57,873 nt of DNA from CAZWKQ01 sp964634005 (GTDB taxonomy: Bacteria; Bacteroidota; Bacteroidia; Bacteroidales; JACABE01). Below, in pieces: positions 30,386 through 40,064 of this stretch (its first letter is position 1; every line of letters begins with the position of its first letter). The notes below the pieces were generated by a model. It was not told the DNA's origin. It did not search any database and was given only the letters and a program-made list of their open reading frames with translations. The stretch lies in NCBI GenBank assembly GCA_964634005.1, contig CAZWKQ010000016.1, positions 1 to 57,873 of the forward strand. Reading direction: 5' to 3'. A program made the translations under genes and the position numbers.

Positions 30386-31672
30386 ATGCTTTCCGGAAAA
30401 TTAATCACTTTTATCAATAAAATTCGAAAAAATAAATTATTCGAAAATTTTGTATATCTGACAGGATTACAGATATTTAACTATATATTGCCATTAATTA
30501 CTCTGCCATATTTGATAAAAGTTTTGCAACCCGAAAAATTTGGGTTGACTATTTATGCCCAAACTGTAATGCTTTATTTTATTGTTTTAATTGATTATGG
30601 ATTTAATATAACGGCAACAAGACGTATTTCAATTTATAAAGATGACAGCAAGAAAATTTCAGAAGTATTTAATAATGTTATTTCAACAAAACTTTTTCTG
30701 CTATTATTTAGCCTTTTTACTTTAACATTAATGTTCTTTTTTATTCCCAAATTCAATAATAATTGGGTGTTATTTCTGTTTACAAGTGGTGTTCTGATAG
30801 GACAAGTTTTTTTCCCTTTATGGCTTTTTCAAGGATTGCAGGATATGAAATATTTAATGTATTTCAACTTTTTAAGCAGAATAATTTTTACTGTTTTGGT
30901 ATTTGTAATTATTAAATCTCCTTCCGATTTTGTATTTGTTAATCTGTTAAATTCATTAGCATCAATATTTATAGGGATATTAAGTATATATTTCGTAAAA
31001 AGAAAATATAATATAGTTTTAAAAATTTCAGGTTTAAGAAATATCATTAGCGAGCTTAAGGACGGTTGGATGGTTTTTCTTTCCAATTTTTCTATCCAGA
31101 TATATATGAGTTCAAATTTAATAATCTTGAGCGTTTATACAAATGATACAACTATCGGATATTATACTGTAGCCGAAAAAGTTATACTGATAATCAGACA
31201 ATTATTGAGTGTTTTTTCTCAGGTTATTTTCCCACATGTTTGCCAACTTACTTCAAATATCAAACTTATTATAAAATTTTTTAAAAAGGCATATTTACCA
31301 TTTGTTCTATCTATATTTTTGTTTTGTATTTTTTTGTTTTTATTTGCAGGTGAAATTGTTTTCTTATTGACGGGTAATAAAATTAATGATATTGTCAATT
31401 TGATAAGAATTCTTAGTTTTGTTCCTTTTATTGTTTGCTTGAATATTCCTGCATACCAAACTTTGTTGGCTTATAATTATAAAAATTTATATTCAAAAAT
31501 ATTGATTTTTGGTGCGTTTATAAGTTTAGCTTTTAATTTTATTCTTGCATATTTCTATAGTGCATACGGTACTGCACTAAGTGTAGTTTTTACCGAGTTT
31601 TTTATTACTTCAGGTTTAATAATAGTAACATTTAAAAAATTTAAATTAAATAATTTATCAATCAATTTATGA
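30386..31672 (+). CDS. wzx: Wzx-type polysaccharide flippase
   Basis: A 428-residue inner-membrane protein of the MOP superfamily with about 12 membrane helices. The start LFENFVYLTGLQIFNYILPLITLPYLIKVLQPEKFGLTIYAQTVMLYFIVLIDYGFNITATRRIS is classic for Wzx. It moves undecaprenyl-linked repeat units to the periplasmic face. First gene of the locus; the methyltransferase start overlaps its stop by four bases. Confidence 0.93.
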   Translation: MLSGKLITFINKIRKNKLFENFVYLTGLQIFNYILPLITLPYLIKVLQPEKFGLTIYAQTVMLYFIVLIDYGFNITATRRISIYKDDSKKISEVFNNVISTKLFLLLFSLFTLTLMFFFIPKFNNNWVLFLFTSGVLIGQVFFPLWLFQGLQDMKYLMYFNFLSRIIFTVLVFVIIKSPSDFVFVNLLNSLASIFIGILSIYFVKRKYNIVLKISGLRNIISELKDGWMVFLSNFSIQIYMSSNLIILSVYTNDTTIGYYTVAEKVILIIRQLLSVFSQVIFPHVCQLTSNIKLIIKFFKKAYLPFVLSIFLFCIFLFLFAGEIVFLLTGNKINDIVNLIRILSFVPFIVCLNIPAYQTLLAYNYKNLYSKILIFGAFISLAFNFILAYFYSAYGTALSVVFTEFFITSGLIIVTFKKFKLNNLSINL

Positions 31673-32313
31673 ATTCGAATAAAAATTATTATTCATACTA
31701 TAGGGAAGAAATGCTTCAATTTATTCCGAATAATGTAAATCGTTTATTAGATGTTGGATGTGGTGAAGGTAATTTTGTGAGTTTACTTAAACAAAAACAA
31801 AAATTTGAGGCATGGGGTGTGGAAATTAATAATGAAATAGCAAAATTAGCTTCAAGTAAAAATATCTTTGATAAAATAATTAATACTTCAGTAGAATTGT
31901 CAATAAATGAATTACCCGACAATTATTTCGATTGTGTTATATTTAATGATGTTATTGAGCATTTGGTTAATCCAAAGGATGTATTGATGTCAATAAAATC
32001 TAAAATGACCGAAAACGGGGTTTTAGTAGCTTCTATTCCTAATGTAAGATATTTGCCCAATATTTATCAACTACTAATTCATAAAGATTGGAAATATGAT
32101 GTAAATGGAGGAATTTTGGATGATACTCATTTAAGGTTTTTTACAAAAAAAAGCATAATTCGTCTTTTTGATGAAATTGGGTTTGAAATTTTGAAAATTG
32201 AAGGTATCAATCCAATAGAATTACTTAAATACAAAATATTATTTTCACTTTCTTTCGGGATATTGGAAGATACTAAATATTTACAATTTGCCGTAATTGC
32301 CAAGAAAAAATAA
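31669..32313 (+). CDS. Class I SAM-dependent methyltransferase
   Basis: A 214-residue cytoplasmic protein. SAM-binding motif I is LLDVGCGEGNF (about 24-34), the acidic motif II is WGVEINNE, and motif post-II is FDCVIFNDVIEHL. The C-terminal half includes DDTHLRFFTKKSI, which recurs in methyltransferases of polysaccharide loci. It probably methylates a sugar or lipid-linked glycan. Translationally coupled to wzx. Confidence 0.88.
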   Translation: MNSNKNYYSYYREEMLQFIPNNVNRLLDVGCGEGNFVSLLKQKQKFEAWGVEINNEIAKLASSKNIFDKIINTSVELSINELPDNYFDCVIFNDVIEHLVNPKDVLMSIKSKMTENGVLVASIPNVRYLPNIYQLLIHKDWKYDVNGGILDDTHLRFFTKKSIIRLFDEIGFEILKIEGINPIELLKYKILFSLSFGILEDTKYLQFAVIAKKK

Positions 32314-32317
32314 CTTT

Positions 32318-33157
32318 ATGGATGTTTCCGTAATAATAGTTAGCTTCAATACTAAGGATTTAACAATTAACTGTATTAAATCCGTTAAAGAAAAAACAAC
32401 GGGATTATCATACGAAATAATTGTTGTTGATAATAATTCCAATGATTTTTCGACCGAAGAAATAGAAAATAAATTTCCTGATGTAATAATAATCAAAAAC
32501 GATTTTAATATCGGCTTTGGAAAGGCTAATAATAAAGGTATTAATAAAGCCAAAGGTAAATATTTGTTTTTACTTAATTCCGATACATATTTAATTAATA
32601 ATGCTTTGAAGATATTCTTCGACTTTATGGAGATGAAAGAGAATATTAATATTGCTTGTTGTGGCGGGTCATTACTTAATGAGGATCTTACTCCTCATAT
32701 TTCTTTTGGTCGATTTCCTAAAATCAAAGGTATTATTTTCTATTATCTGTTGTCAAAACTTTTTCCTGATTATTATGCAGATAATTATTTTATGGCCGGT
32801 GTTATAAAAAATGACAATATAATTGATGTAGATTATGTTACCGGAGCAGATATGTTTATTAGAAAATCGGTTATTGAAAAAGTAGGAGTTTTCGACGATG
32901 ATTTTTTTCTTTATTTTGAAGAAACAGAGCTGTGTTCGCGATTTATTAAGGCTGGGTTTAAAAATGTAATTATTCCTGAAGCAAAAATTGTTCACTTATG
33001 CGGAAAATCACCATTAAATAGTGATAAACAAAAAATATTTAACGAAAGTATGTTTATCTATATGAAAAAACATAAGGGAAAATTTTATACTTTTATTTAC
33101 AGGTCTATTTCCGGATTCTTCAGATTCTTTTCAAAAATCATAAAAAATTTTAAATAA
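32318..33157 (+). CDS. Family 2 glycosyltransferase (rhamnosyltransferase-like)
   Basis: About 279 residues from ATG 32318; an upstream TTG at 32297 lies inside the preceding gene and is rejected. Motifs DVSVIIVSFNTKDL, IIVVDNNSND, LLNSDTY, the DxD-like region and FFLYFEETELCSRFIKAGF match rhamnosyltransferase-type GT2 enzymes. It transfers a sugar from a nucleotide donor to the growing repeat unit at the cytoplasmic face. Its stop codon TAA overlaps the next ATG by one base. Confidence 0.9.
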   Translation: MDVSVIIVSFNTKDLTINCIKSVKEKTTGLSYEIIVVDNNSNDFSTEEIENKFPDVIIIKNDFNIGFGKANNKGINKAKGKYLFLLNSDTYLINNALKIFFDFMEMKENINIACCGGSLLNEDLTPHISFGRFPKIKGIIFYYLLSKLFPDYYADNYFMAGVIKNDNIIDVDYVTGADMFIRKSVIEKVGVFDDDFFLYFEETELCSRFIKAGFKNVIIPEAKIVHLCGKSPLNSDKQKIFNESMFIYMKKHKGKFYTFIYRSISGFFRFFSKIIKNFK

Positions 33158-33960
33158 TGAACAAAGTATCAGTATTAATTACATCATACAATAAAGGAAA
33201 ATATATTGAAAATACCTTATTATCGGTAAAAAAACAAACATATAATGATATCGAAATAATTATTGTAGATGACTTTTCTGATGATAAGTTTACATTAAAT
33301 AAACTAAAATCGCTTTCAAATTCAGTAGATTATATTAAATTTCTTGATGAGAATATTGGTGTTTGTGAAGCAAGAAATGCCGGAATAAAACTCGCAACAG
33401 GAAAATATATATTAATTCTTGACGGAGATGATTTAATTGCTCCGACTTACATTGAGAAAGCCGTAAAAATTTTAGATGAAAATACTGAAATAAAGATTGT
33501 AACATGCGAGGTTGAGCTGTTTGGCTACAAAAAAGGAAAAATGAAACTCAGTGAACCTAAAATTGAAAATTTAATTGCTCAAAATTCAATAGTAATATCA
33601 AGTTTATTCAGAAAAGAAGATTTTGAAAAAACAAATGGCTTTAATTCCAATATGAAAGAAGGATTGGAAGACTGGGATTTTTGGTTATCGATTCTTGAAA
33701 ATGGTGGAAAAGTACATAGAATTCCCGAGATTTTGTTTTTCTATCGTATTAGTAAGAAAAGCAGAAATAATTTAAGTACAGAAACTCTTAAAACATTGAG
33801 ATATCAGGTTTATGAAAATCATAAAGAACTCTATGCAAAATATCTGTTAAATCCTTTAGAATCATTCGAATATAACTTATTGATAAATTCTTGGGAATAT
33901 AAAATCGGAAAAAAATTATTAAAACCATTTAGAGCTCTGTTTAAACTCTTAAATAAATAA
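33157..33960 (+). CDS. Family 2 glycosyltransferase
   Basis: A 267-residue GT-A enzyme: KVSVLITSYNKGKYIENTLLSV, IIIVDDFSDD, ILDGDDLIAPTYI (the DxD metal site), and EGLEDWDFWLSILENGGKVHRIPEILFFYR near the C terminus, which is typical of the catalytic-base region. It acts in repeat-unit assembly; the sugar is unknown. Confidence 0.9.
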   Translation: MNKVSVLITSYNKGKYIENTLLSVKKQTYNDIEIIIVDDFSDDKFTLNKLKSLSNSVDYIKFLDENIGVCEARNAGIKLATGKYILILDGDDLIAPTYIEKAVKILDENTEIKIVTCEVELFGYKKGKMKLSEPKIENLIAQNSIVISSLFRKEDFEKTNGFNSNMKEGLEDWDFWLSILENGGKVHRIPEILFFYRISKKSRNNLSTETLKTLRYQVYENHKELYAKYLLNPLESFEYNLLINSWEYKIGKKLLKPFRALFKLLNK

Positions 33961-33975
33961 GTATTGCATAACAAT

Positions 33976-35355
33976 ATGAAATCGTTGAATTATAAAGATT
34001 TTTTTATTAAAAATTCTAAATACCTTATTATTGATTTTTTGTTAATACTTTTATTCTCAATAATTTTATTTCGCTACAATAGCCATCCTTTTAATATTGA
34101 CAGAAAAATATTGTTTAAATTTTCTTTATTATGTTTGTTTAGCTTGACATTATTGAATATTTCATTCTTTTTTTTCAAAAAATTTATAAATCCTATATCC
34201 CTTATTTCATTATTCGTTTTTTACTTCGCATATTCATTAATTCCTTTGAACTCAAGCTATGTTAATTTATCGATAAAAACGGTTTTAGTAGTTGTTTTGT
34301 CAATAATTTCATTTGTTTTAGGAGCTTTTTTACTTTTTATATCAAAAAAGAATATTTCAATTTATGATACAATTACAAACTATTTGTCAAAATTACTAAG
34401 TGTTAAAATAAACGGAAAATTATTGCTATTCACATTATTTTTTCTTTCAGTAGTTATTTTTACTATTGAGGTAATTTTAGTCGGTTATCTGCCGGTATTC
34501 GAAATGTTCGATAGATTTGTTTATGAAGAAGTTAATGATAAACTTATTCCGTTTGTACATTATTTTGTTGTATTATCTTCAATAATTCCTGCATGGGCAT
34601 ATATATTTTATAAAAAAGAAAAGATTTCAAAGTTTCAATATTATTTTTTACATATAGTATCACTATTCATCAATATTAATTTTTTTAGCCGTCAGTTTGT
34701 TCTGTTATACATGATTTGTATGTTTTTTTCCTATTATTTTTATTATAAAGCTAATTTTAGGAATGGTATTTTAATGATAATTTCGATACTGCTAATGTTT
34801 ATTTTTATTGGTTTCCTGAGGATTATTCAAGATAATACCAAAAAATACAAAGTAACCGAAGAAGAATTAATAAACTCCGATTATTTGGATAATTTATCAA
34901 AAACTAAATATAATCTGACAACGGTGGAAAATTACCTTACAGTTTATTCATCAAATAGATTTTATGAACTCAATAAATTTGTTAATCAAAAAGATAGCTT
35001 ATCGTATTACGGGTATGGTATGTATACTTTTAAACCGATAATTTCGCTGCTTTTTCTAAATCGATTAAAAATTGTTGATTATGAAACTAATTTTAATATT
35101 CCTGATGCTCTGCCTACGTTTGTAGTCGATGCTTATTTAGATTACGGAATTATTGGCAGCATTTTTATTAATTTTTTTTATGGAGTATTATCAACAGTTT
35201 TCTTTTTATATTACTATTTAAAGAAACCACTTTACATTGTAAATTTCAGTATTATTGTTTTTTGTTTAGCTATGTCTTCTTTTTTTAATTATTTTAATAC
35301 TTTTTTTGTTTGGATGGCAATATTTTTCAATACTTTAATTTTAAAAAATGACTGA
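33976..35355 (+). CDS. wzy: Oligosaccharide repeat-unit polymerase (Wzy-like)
   Basis: About 459 residues from ATG 33976 (the in-frame TTG at 33964 is less likely). About 11 to 12 membrane helices, a long periplasmic loop (about 290-355) and the EVNDKLIPFVHYFVV and FLRIIQDNTKKY elements. Sequence is poorly conserved, as usual for Wzy, so the call rests on topology and locus. It would polymerise flipped repeat units. The next gene begins eight bases before its stop. Confidence 0.75.
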   Translation: MKSLNYKDFFIKNSKYLIIDFLLILLFSIILFRYNSHPFNIDRKILFKFSLLCLFSLTLLNISFFFFKKFINPISLISLFVFYFAYSLIPLNSSYVNLSIKTVLVVVLSIISFVLGAFLLFISKKNISIYDTITNYLSKLLSVKINGKLLLFTLFFLSVVIFTIEVILVGYLPVFEMFDRFVYEEVNDKLIPFVHYFVVLSSIIPAWAYIFYKKEKISKFQYYFLHIVSLFININFFSRQFVLLYMICMFFSYYFYYKANFRNGILMIISILLMFIFIGFLRIIQDNTKKYKVTEEELINSDYLDNLSKTKYNLTTVENYLTVYSSNRFYELNKFVNQKDSLSYYGYGMYTFKPIISLLFLNRLKIVDYETNFNIPDALPTFVVDAYLDYGIIGSIFINFFYGVLSTVFFLYYYLKKPLYIVNFSIIVFCLAMSSFFNYFNTFFVWMAIFFNTLILKND

Positions 35356-36280
35356 GGTAGCTGTATTATTAGCTGTTTATAACGGTGAATCTTTTATTAA
35401 ACAGCAGTTGGATTCGATAATAAACCAAACATACGAAGGTTGGCAATTATTTATACGTGATGACGGCTCTAATGATAGAACTTTGGAAATTGTAGAAAGT
35501 TATGTAGCTGATTATAAAGGGAAAATACATTTAATTAAGGATAACAGGAAAAACTTAGGTTCTTGTAATAATTTTTTTACTATTCTTAGTAATGTAGAAG
35601 CAAAATATTATTTGTTTTCGGATCAGGATGATGTTTGGTACGAAAATAAAATTGAACTTACTTTAAAAAAGATTAAAGAATTAGAGGGTAATTACAGTAA
35701 TAATATCCCGATATTATTACATACTGATTTAGAGGTTGTTGATAATAATTTAAACTTGTTGGCGAATTCATTTTGGAAATATCAGAAAATGAATGTTAAA
35801 AACGGTAAGTCATTTAATAAATTATTACTTGAAAATATTGTTACCGGTTGTACAATGATTTTTAATAATAGTCTAAAAAGTAAACTGAATAAATTGCCGG
35901 ATAATGTTTTTGTTCATGATTGGTGGATTGCATTGGTATGCAGTGCATTTGGGGTAATTGAAGAAATCGACATTACAACAGTAAAGTATCGTCAGCACAA
36001 TTACAATGTTGCCGGTGCGAAAAAAACTGATTTTAAACATTTTATTAAAAGGCTCACCAAACTCAACGATGTTAAGCAAGGGCTGATTAATTCCGTTGAA
36101 CAGGCAAAAGTGTTTTTAGAGATTTATCATGATCAATTAGATGAAAGAACGTTGAAAATGTTGAAAGATTTTTCGAATTTATTTGAAAATAATTGGATTA
36201 TAAGAAGAAAAATTCTTTTTAAATACAAAATATTTAAAAGTAATTTCAATCGTAATATTGGTTTGTTCTTAATTGCATAA
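35348..36280 (+). CDS. Family 2 glycosyltransferase
   Basis: A 310-residue GT2: EVAVLLAVYNGESFIKQQLDSI, IRDDGSNDRT, YLFSDQDDVWYENKIE (DxDD site typical of this subfamily), and HDWWIALVCSAFGVI with YRQHNYNVAGAKK. It belongs to the rhamnosyl/glucosyl-like set near WbbL and RgpB. It overlaps the polymerase gene and lies three bases before the next GT. Confidence 0.9.
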   Translation: MTEVAVLLAVYNGESFIKQQLDSIINQTYEGWQLFIRDDGSNDRTLEIVESYVADYKGKIHLIKDNRKNLGSCNNFFTILSNVEAKYYLFSDQDDVWYENKIELTLKKIKELEGNYSNNIPILLHTDLEVVDNNLNLLANSFWKYQKMNVKNGKSFNKLLLENIVTGCTMIFNNSLKSKLNKLPDNVFVHDWWIALVCSAFGVIEEIDITTVKYRQHNYNVAGAKKTDFKHFIKRLTKLNDVKQGLINSVEQAKVFLEIYHDQLDERTLKMLKDFSNLFENNWIIRRKILFKYKIFKSNFNRNIGLFLIA

Positions 36281-36283
36281 TTT

Positions 36284-37027
36284 ATGGTTTCTGTTTGTAT
36301 TCCTACATTTAACGGCGAAAAATATATTCTTCAACAATTGGAATCTGTTTTAAAACAATTAGATGATAATGATGAAGTTCTAATTTCTGATGATAGTTCA
36401 ACTGATAATACTTTAACGATAATTGAAAACATAAATGATAAAAGAATAAAAATTTTTAAAAATCAGAAATTCGGAAGTCCTGTTTATAATATGGAATTTG
36501 CACTAAAACAAGCTAAGGGCGATTATATTTTTATGTGTGATCAGGATGATTTATGGGCAGAAGATAAAGTAAGAAAAATGGTCGAATTACTCAATAAATA
36601 TTATCTTGTAATAAGCGATGCAATAATTATCGACGACAATGAAAATGTACTTTGTAATTCTTATTATGAATGGAAAAAGTCAGGAAAAGGGTTCTGGAAA
36701 AATCTGTACAAAAACTCATATATTGGTTGTGCTATTGCATTTAGAAAAGAACTTCTAAATTATGCATTACCTTTCCCAAAAAATATTGCAATGCATGATA
36801 TTTGGATAGGTTTGATTGCTGAGATTTTTTTAAACGTTTTTTTCACAGACGAGAAACTGCTGAAATACAGGCGGCACGAAAATAACTTGACATATTCGAT
36901 AAATAGAGATAATAAAAACCTTTCCGATTTTTCATTGAAATACAAAATTTATTACCGTTTAATTATTTTAATTAATATATTTTTGCGTTATATAAACAAA
37001 AAAATACTAAGAAAGCAGGTTATATGA
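36284..37027 (+). CDS. Family 2 glycosyltransferase
   Basis: A 247-residue GT2 that resembles its upstream neighbour in motif layout: VSVCIPTFNGEKYILQQLESV, LISDDSSTDNT, FMCDQDDLWAEDKV, MHDIWIGLIAEIF, KYRRHENNLTYS. The two adjacent genes probably arose by duplication and now add different residues. It ends four bases into the following GT4 gene. Confidence 0.9.
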   Translation: MVSVCIPTFNGEKYILQQLESVLKQLDDNDEVLISDDSSTDNTLTIIENINDKRIKIFKNQKFGSPVYNMEFALKQAKGDYIFMCDQDDLWAEDKVRKMVELLNKYYLVISDAIIIDDNENVLCNSYYEWKKSGKGFWKNLYKNSYIGCAIAFRKELLNYALPFPKNIAMHDIWIGLIAEIFLNVFFTDEKLLKYRRHENNLTYSINRDNKNLSDFSLKYKIYYRLIILINIFLRYINKKILRKQVI

Positions 37028-38199
37028 AGTTTTTTCTGGTATCGCTTTATGTTTATACAGGAGAGGATGATAATATTCGTATAAACACTATATATGATTT
37101 GCTTGCCGAAAAGCATGATGTTACTATTATTACAACCGATTTTAACCACAGAACGAAAACAAAACATAATATTATAAAAAGCAATCGTAAAATTGTTTTT
37201 TTGAAAGTCCCTGAATATAAGAAGAATATTGGGTTTAAACGCTTTTATAGTCATGGTATATTTGCATTACGGTTATACAGCTTTTTAAAATCAATTGATA
37301 AAAAGCCCGATAAAATTTATTGTATTTTACCTACTTCTTCGAGTGGCTATATTTGCTACAGATATTGCAAAAAAAATAATATTCCATTGGCAATTGATAT
37401 AATTGACCTATGGCCGGAATCATTTGTTGCTATAATGCCATTTTCTAGACTATTTTCTTTAATTACCTATCCTTGGAAAATACTTTCTTTTTTTCTTTAT
37501 AAAAATGCAGATTTAGTTTTTTCTGAATCAATTGAATATGCCAAATACGCCGACAAACACAGAAGCAAATCGAAAGTATTGCCCGTATATTTAGGTGCTG
37601 ATATTGATAAGTATGATCAATTGATCAATAAAAGCAATATTAATATAAATAAGCCTAAAGATGAGATTTGGATTGCGTACGGCGGCGGTTTGGGAAATAG
37701 TTATGATTTTGATGTAATTTTAGATGCTTTATTGCAATTGAAAAAGGAGGGTATCGAAAACATTAAATTCTGGTTTATTGGAGGAGGAATTAAGCAGAAA
37801 TATATAGAGAATTTTATTATAAATAATAATTTAAATGTCGAAATAACTGGCTTTTTGCCATACCACGACTACCTGAAATATTTGAGTTTGTGCGATATAG
37901 CAGTAAATTCGTTTAATAAAAATACAAAAGTGGTTCATTCGTACAAGTTTAATGACTACATACTTTGCGGCTTGGCAATAGTTAACAACCTCAAAGGTGA
38001 AACAGCAGATTTTATCACAAAATATAATATTGGCATCAACTTTGATTATAGTGATAATAACTTATTTACTGTAATTAGAAGTTTAATTTTCGATATTGAT
38101 AGATTAAATCAAATGAAAAAGAATTCGAAATATGTAGCTGAAAATATTTTAAATAAAAAGTTGATTTATAGCAAAATGATTAAACTTTTAGAAAGTTAA
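37024..38199 (+). CDS. Family 4 glycosyltransferase (WbuB-like)
   Basis: A 391-residue GT-B fold enzyme. The N-terminal acceptor domain has FFLVSLYVYTGEDDNIRINTIYDLLAEKHDVTIIT and IYCILPTSSSGYI. The C-terminal donor domain has IWIAYGGGLGNSYDFDVILDALLQL, FWFIGGG, ITGFLPYHDYLKYLSLCDIAVNSF and KFNDYILCGLAIV. It resembles the WbuB fucosyl/aminosugar transferases of surface glycans. Coupled to the upstream gene by a four-base overlap. Confidence 0.88.
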   Translation: MKFFLVSLYVYTGEDDNIRINTIYDLLAEKHDVTIITTDFNHRTKTKHNIIKSNRKIVFLKVPEYKKNIGFKRFYSHGIFALRLYSFLKSIDKKPDKIYCILPTSSSGYICYRYCKKNNIPLAIDIIDLWPESFVAIMPFSRLFSLITYPWKILSFFLYKNADLVFSESIEYAKYADKHRSKSKVLPVYLGADIDKYDQLINKSNININKPKDEIWIAYGGGLGNSYDFDVILDALLQLKKEGIENIKFWFIGGGIKQKYIENFIINNNLNVEITGFLPYHDYLKYLSLCDIAVNSFNKNTKVVHSYKFNDYILCGLAIVNNLKGETADFITKYNIGINFDYSDNNLFTVIRSLIFDIDRLNQMKKNSKYVAENILNKKLIYSKMIKLLES

Positions 38200-38203
38200 T
38201 TTT

Positions 38204-38803
38204 ATGATAAAAAAAATATATTTATCTCCGTTTGGGATTGTGATTTCATTTTTTTTAAATCTGTTATCATTTTTACACAAACCTTTTATGGTTTATGGTT
38301 TTTTTAACAGTATTCAAAGAAAATTTTTTAAAAAAACGCGTATAAGTTCGTCAGCGAAAATGGTAAATAAGTCAAAAATAAATATTTATGACAATGTTTG
38401 GATTGGTCATTATTGTTTAATCGATGGTATAGGAGGTGTTGAAATTGAAGAAGGTGTTCATATTGCGTCACATAGTTGCATTTATACTCATAGCAGCCAG
38501 GATACAATAAGATTACTCGGGAAAAATTATATAAACTACAATCCCGAAAATAGAATAGGATATATTATTGATTCTGTCAAAATAGGGAAATATACATTTA
38601 TTGGTACGTCTTCGGTAATTCTACCCGGAACAAAATTAGGAAAAGGCGTAATAGTAGGAGCAGGTAGTGTTGTTAAAGGCGACTTTCCCGATTATTCAAT
38701 AATTGCCGGTAATCCTGCAAAAATTTTCGGGAACACTCAAGACAGAGATAAAGATTTTTTGGAAATTGATATAGTAAAACATAACTATTATGACTCTTTC
38801 TAA
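38204..38803 (+). CDS. Left-handed beta-helix acyltransferase
   Basis: A 199-residue protein with hexapeptide repeats (NIYDNVWIGHYCLIDGIGGVEIEEGVHIASHSCIYTHSS; YIIDSVKIGKYTFIGTSSVILPGTKLGKGVIVGAGSVVKGDF; IAGNPAKIFG) of the maltose/galactoside O-acetyltransferase type. A hydrophobic N-terminal region (about 8-35) suggests membrane association. It would acetylate a sugar of the repeat unit. Its end overlaps the ligase gene by 14 bases. Confidence 0.87.
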   Translation: MIKKIYLSPFGIVISFFLNLLSFLHKPFMVYGFFNSIQRKFFKKTRISSSAKMVNKSKINIYDNVWIGHYCLIDGIGGVEIEEGVHIASHSCIYTHSSQDTIRLLGKNYINYNPENRIGYIIDSVKIGKYTFIGTSSVILPGTKLGKGVIVGAGSVVKGDFPDYSIIAGNPAKIFGNTQDRDKDFLEIDIVKHNYYDSF

Positions 38804-40058
38804 AATTAAACTGTTTAAGTCGAAATATATAGATTTAAGTGCTCATAAGTATTTTTATACACTTATTTTGCTTTTAGTTTTTTTGTTACCGTTATGGAAA
38901 AAAATTATCCCTTACATCATAATATTGATATTTCTGATTTGGCTTTTTGAAGGTAATTTTAGAAAAAAAATTAAAATACTAAAGGAGAATTATCTGCCTT
39001 TTTTGGGGTTTGTTTCAATATTTATTCTATATATTGTAGGATTATTATATACATCTAACTTTAATTATGCTTATTTCGATTTGGAAGTCAAGTTATCTTT
39101 GCTGTTTTTTCCGATTATATTTTTTACGGGTACTTATAATTTTATAAATTTCAATAAGTTATCGAAAATTTTATTGGTTTTTATACTTTCATGTTTCTTG
39201 TCTTCATTTATCAGCATAATAAATTCTTTTGCTCAATATTTAAAAACCGGTTCAACAGATTGGTTTTTTTACGTTTACGTAAATTATTTTCATCACCCGA
39301 GCTATATTTCGATGTATATTGAACTGTCACTTGCTTGTATTGCTTATTTATTGATTAACAAGGCAATTAAAAGCAAGTATTTAAGAATATTATTAATATC
39401 AATTTCTGTTTGGTTTGTATTTTATATTATTTTATTGAGCTCTAAAGCAGGTTTTATCGGATTAGTTCTAATAGCTTTAATTATTTCATTTCAATTGATT
39501 TCTATATACAAAAATTATTTAGTTGCTTTTTATATTCTTGTAGGTTTGATATTATCCATTTTTGTAGGATACAAAATTATGCCCAAAACAAGTAACAGAA
39601 TATCACCTGCAATAGAAGTAATTCAAAAAAAGGACTATGATGTTAATACTGAAGATGGTACTATTCAAAGAATTGAAATTTGGAAAACTTCATTGGAAAT
39701 TATTAAAAAGAATTTTATTTTCGGAGTTGGAACAGGAGATGTAAAAGATGCATTATTAGACGAATATCAGCATAAAGGGATGATTTTTGCATATAACAAA
39801 AATTTGAATGCTCATGGACAGTATTTTCAAACTGCTATAGCATTGGGGATAATAGGTTTAATTGTTTTACTGTTTATATTTCTTTATCCGATTATACTGT
39901 CTATAAACAAAAAAGACTTTTTATATTTAGCCTTTTTATTGTTGATTTCCATGAACAATACTGTAGAATCAATGTTCGAAAATCAAGCGGGAGTGGTTTT
40001 TTATGCTTTCTTCAACTCATTTTTGTTTATTACTTCAAAAAGCAGAACCTTAACTTAA
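38790..40058 (+). CDS. O-antigen ligase / polymerase family protein (Wzy_C domain)
   Basis: A 422-residue inner-membrane protein with about 12 helices. The Wzy_C region includes SSKAGFIGLVLIALIISF, GTIQRIEIWKTSLEIIKKNFIFGVGTGDVKDALL and LNAHGQYFQTAIALGIIGLIVLL, the signature of ligases that attach glycans to a lipid or protein acceptor. With a separate Wzy-like gene upstream, this is more likely the ligase (WaaL or protein O-glycosylation ligase). Confidence 0.85.
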   Translation: MTLSKIKLFKSKYIDLSAHKYFYTLILLLVFLLPLWKKIIPYIIILIFLIWLFEGNFRKKIKILKENYLPFLGFVSIFILYIVGLLYTSNFNYAYFDLEVKLSLLFFPIIFFTGTYNFINFNKLSKILLVFILSCFLSSFISIINSFAQYLKTGSTDWFFYVYVNYFHHPSYISMYIELSLACIAYLLINKAIKSKYLRILLISISVWFVFYIILLSSKAGFIGLVLIALIISFQLISIYKNYLVAFYILVGLILSIFVGYKIMPKTSNRISPAIEVIQKKDYDVNTEDGTIQRIEIWKTSLEIIKKNFIFGVGTGDVKDALLDEYQHKGMIFAYNKNLNAHGQYFQTAIALGIIGLIVLLFIFLYPIILSINKKDFLYLAFLLLISMNNTVESMFENQAGVVFYAFFNSFLFITSKSRTLT

Positions 40059-40064
40059 TATTTT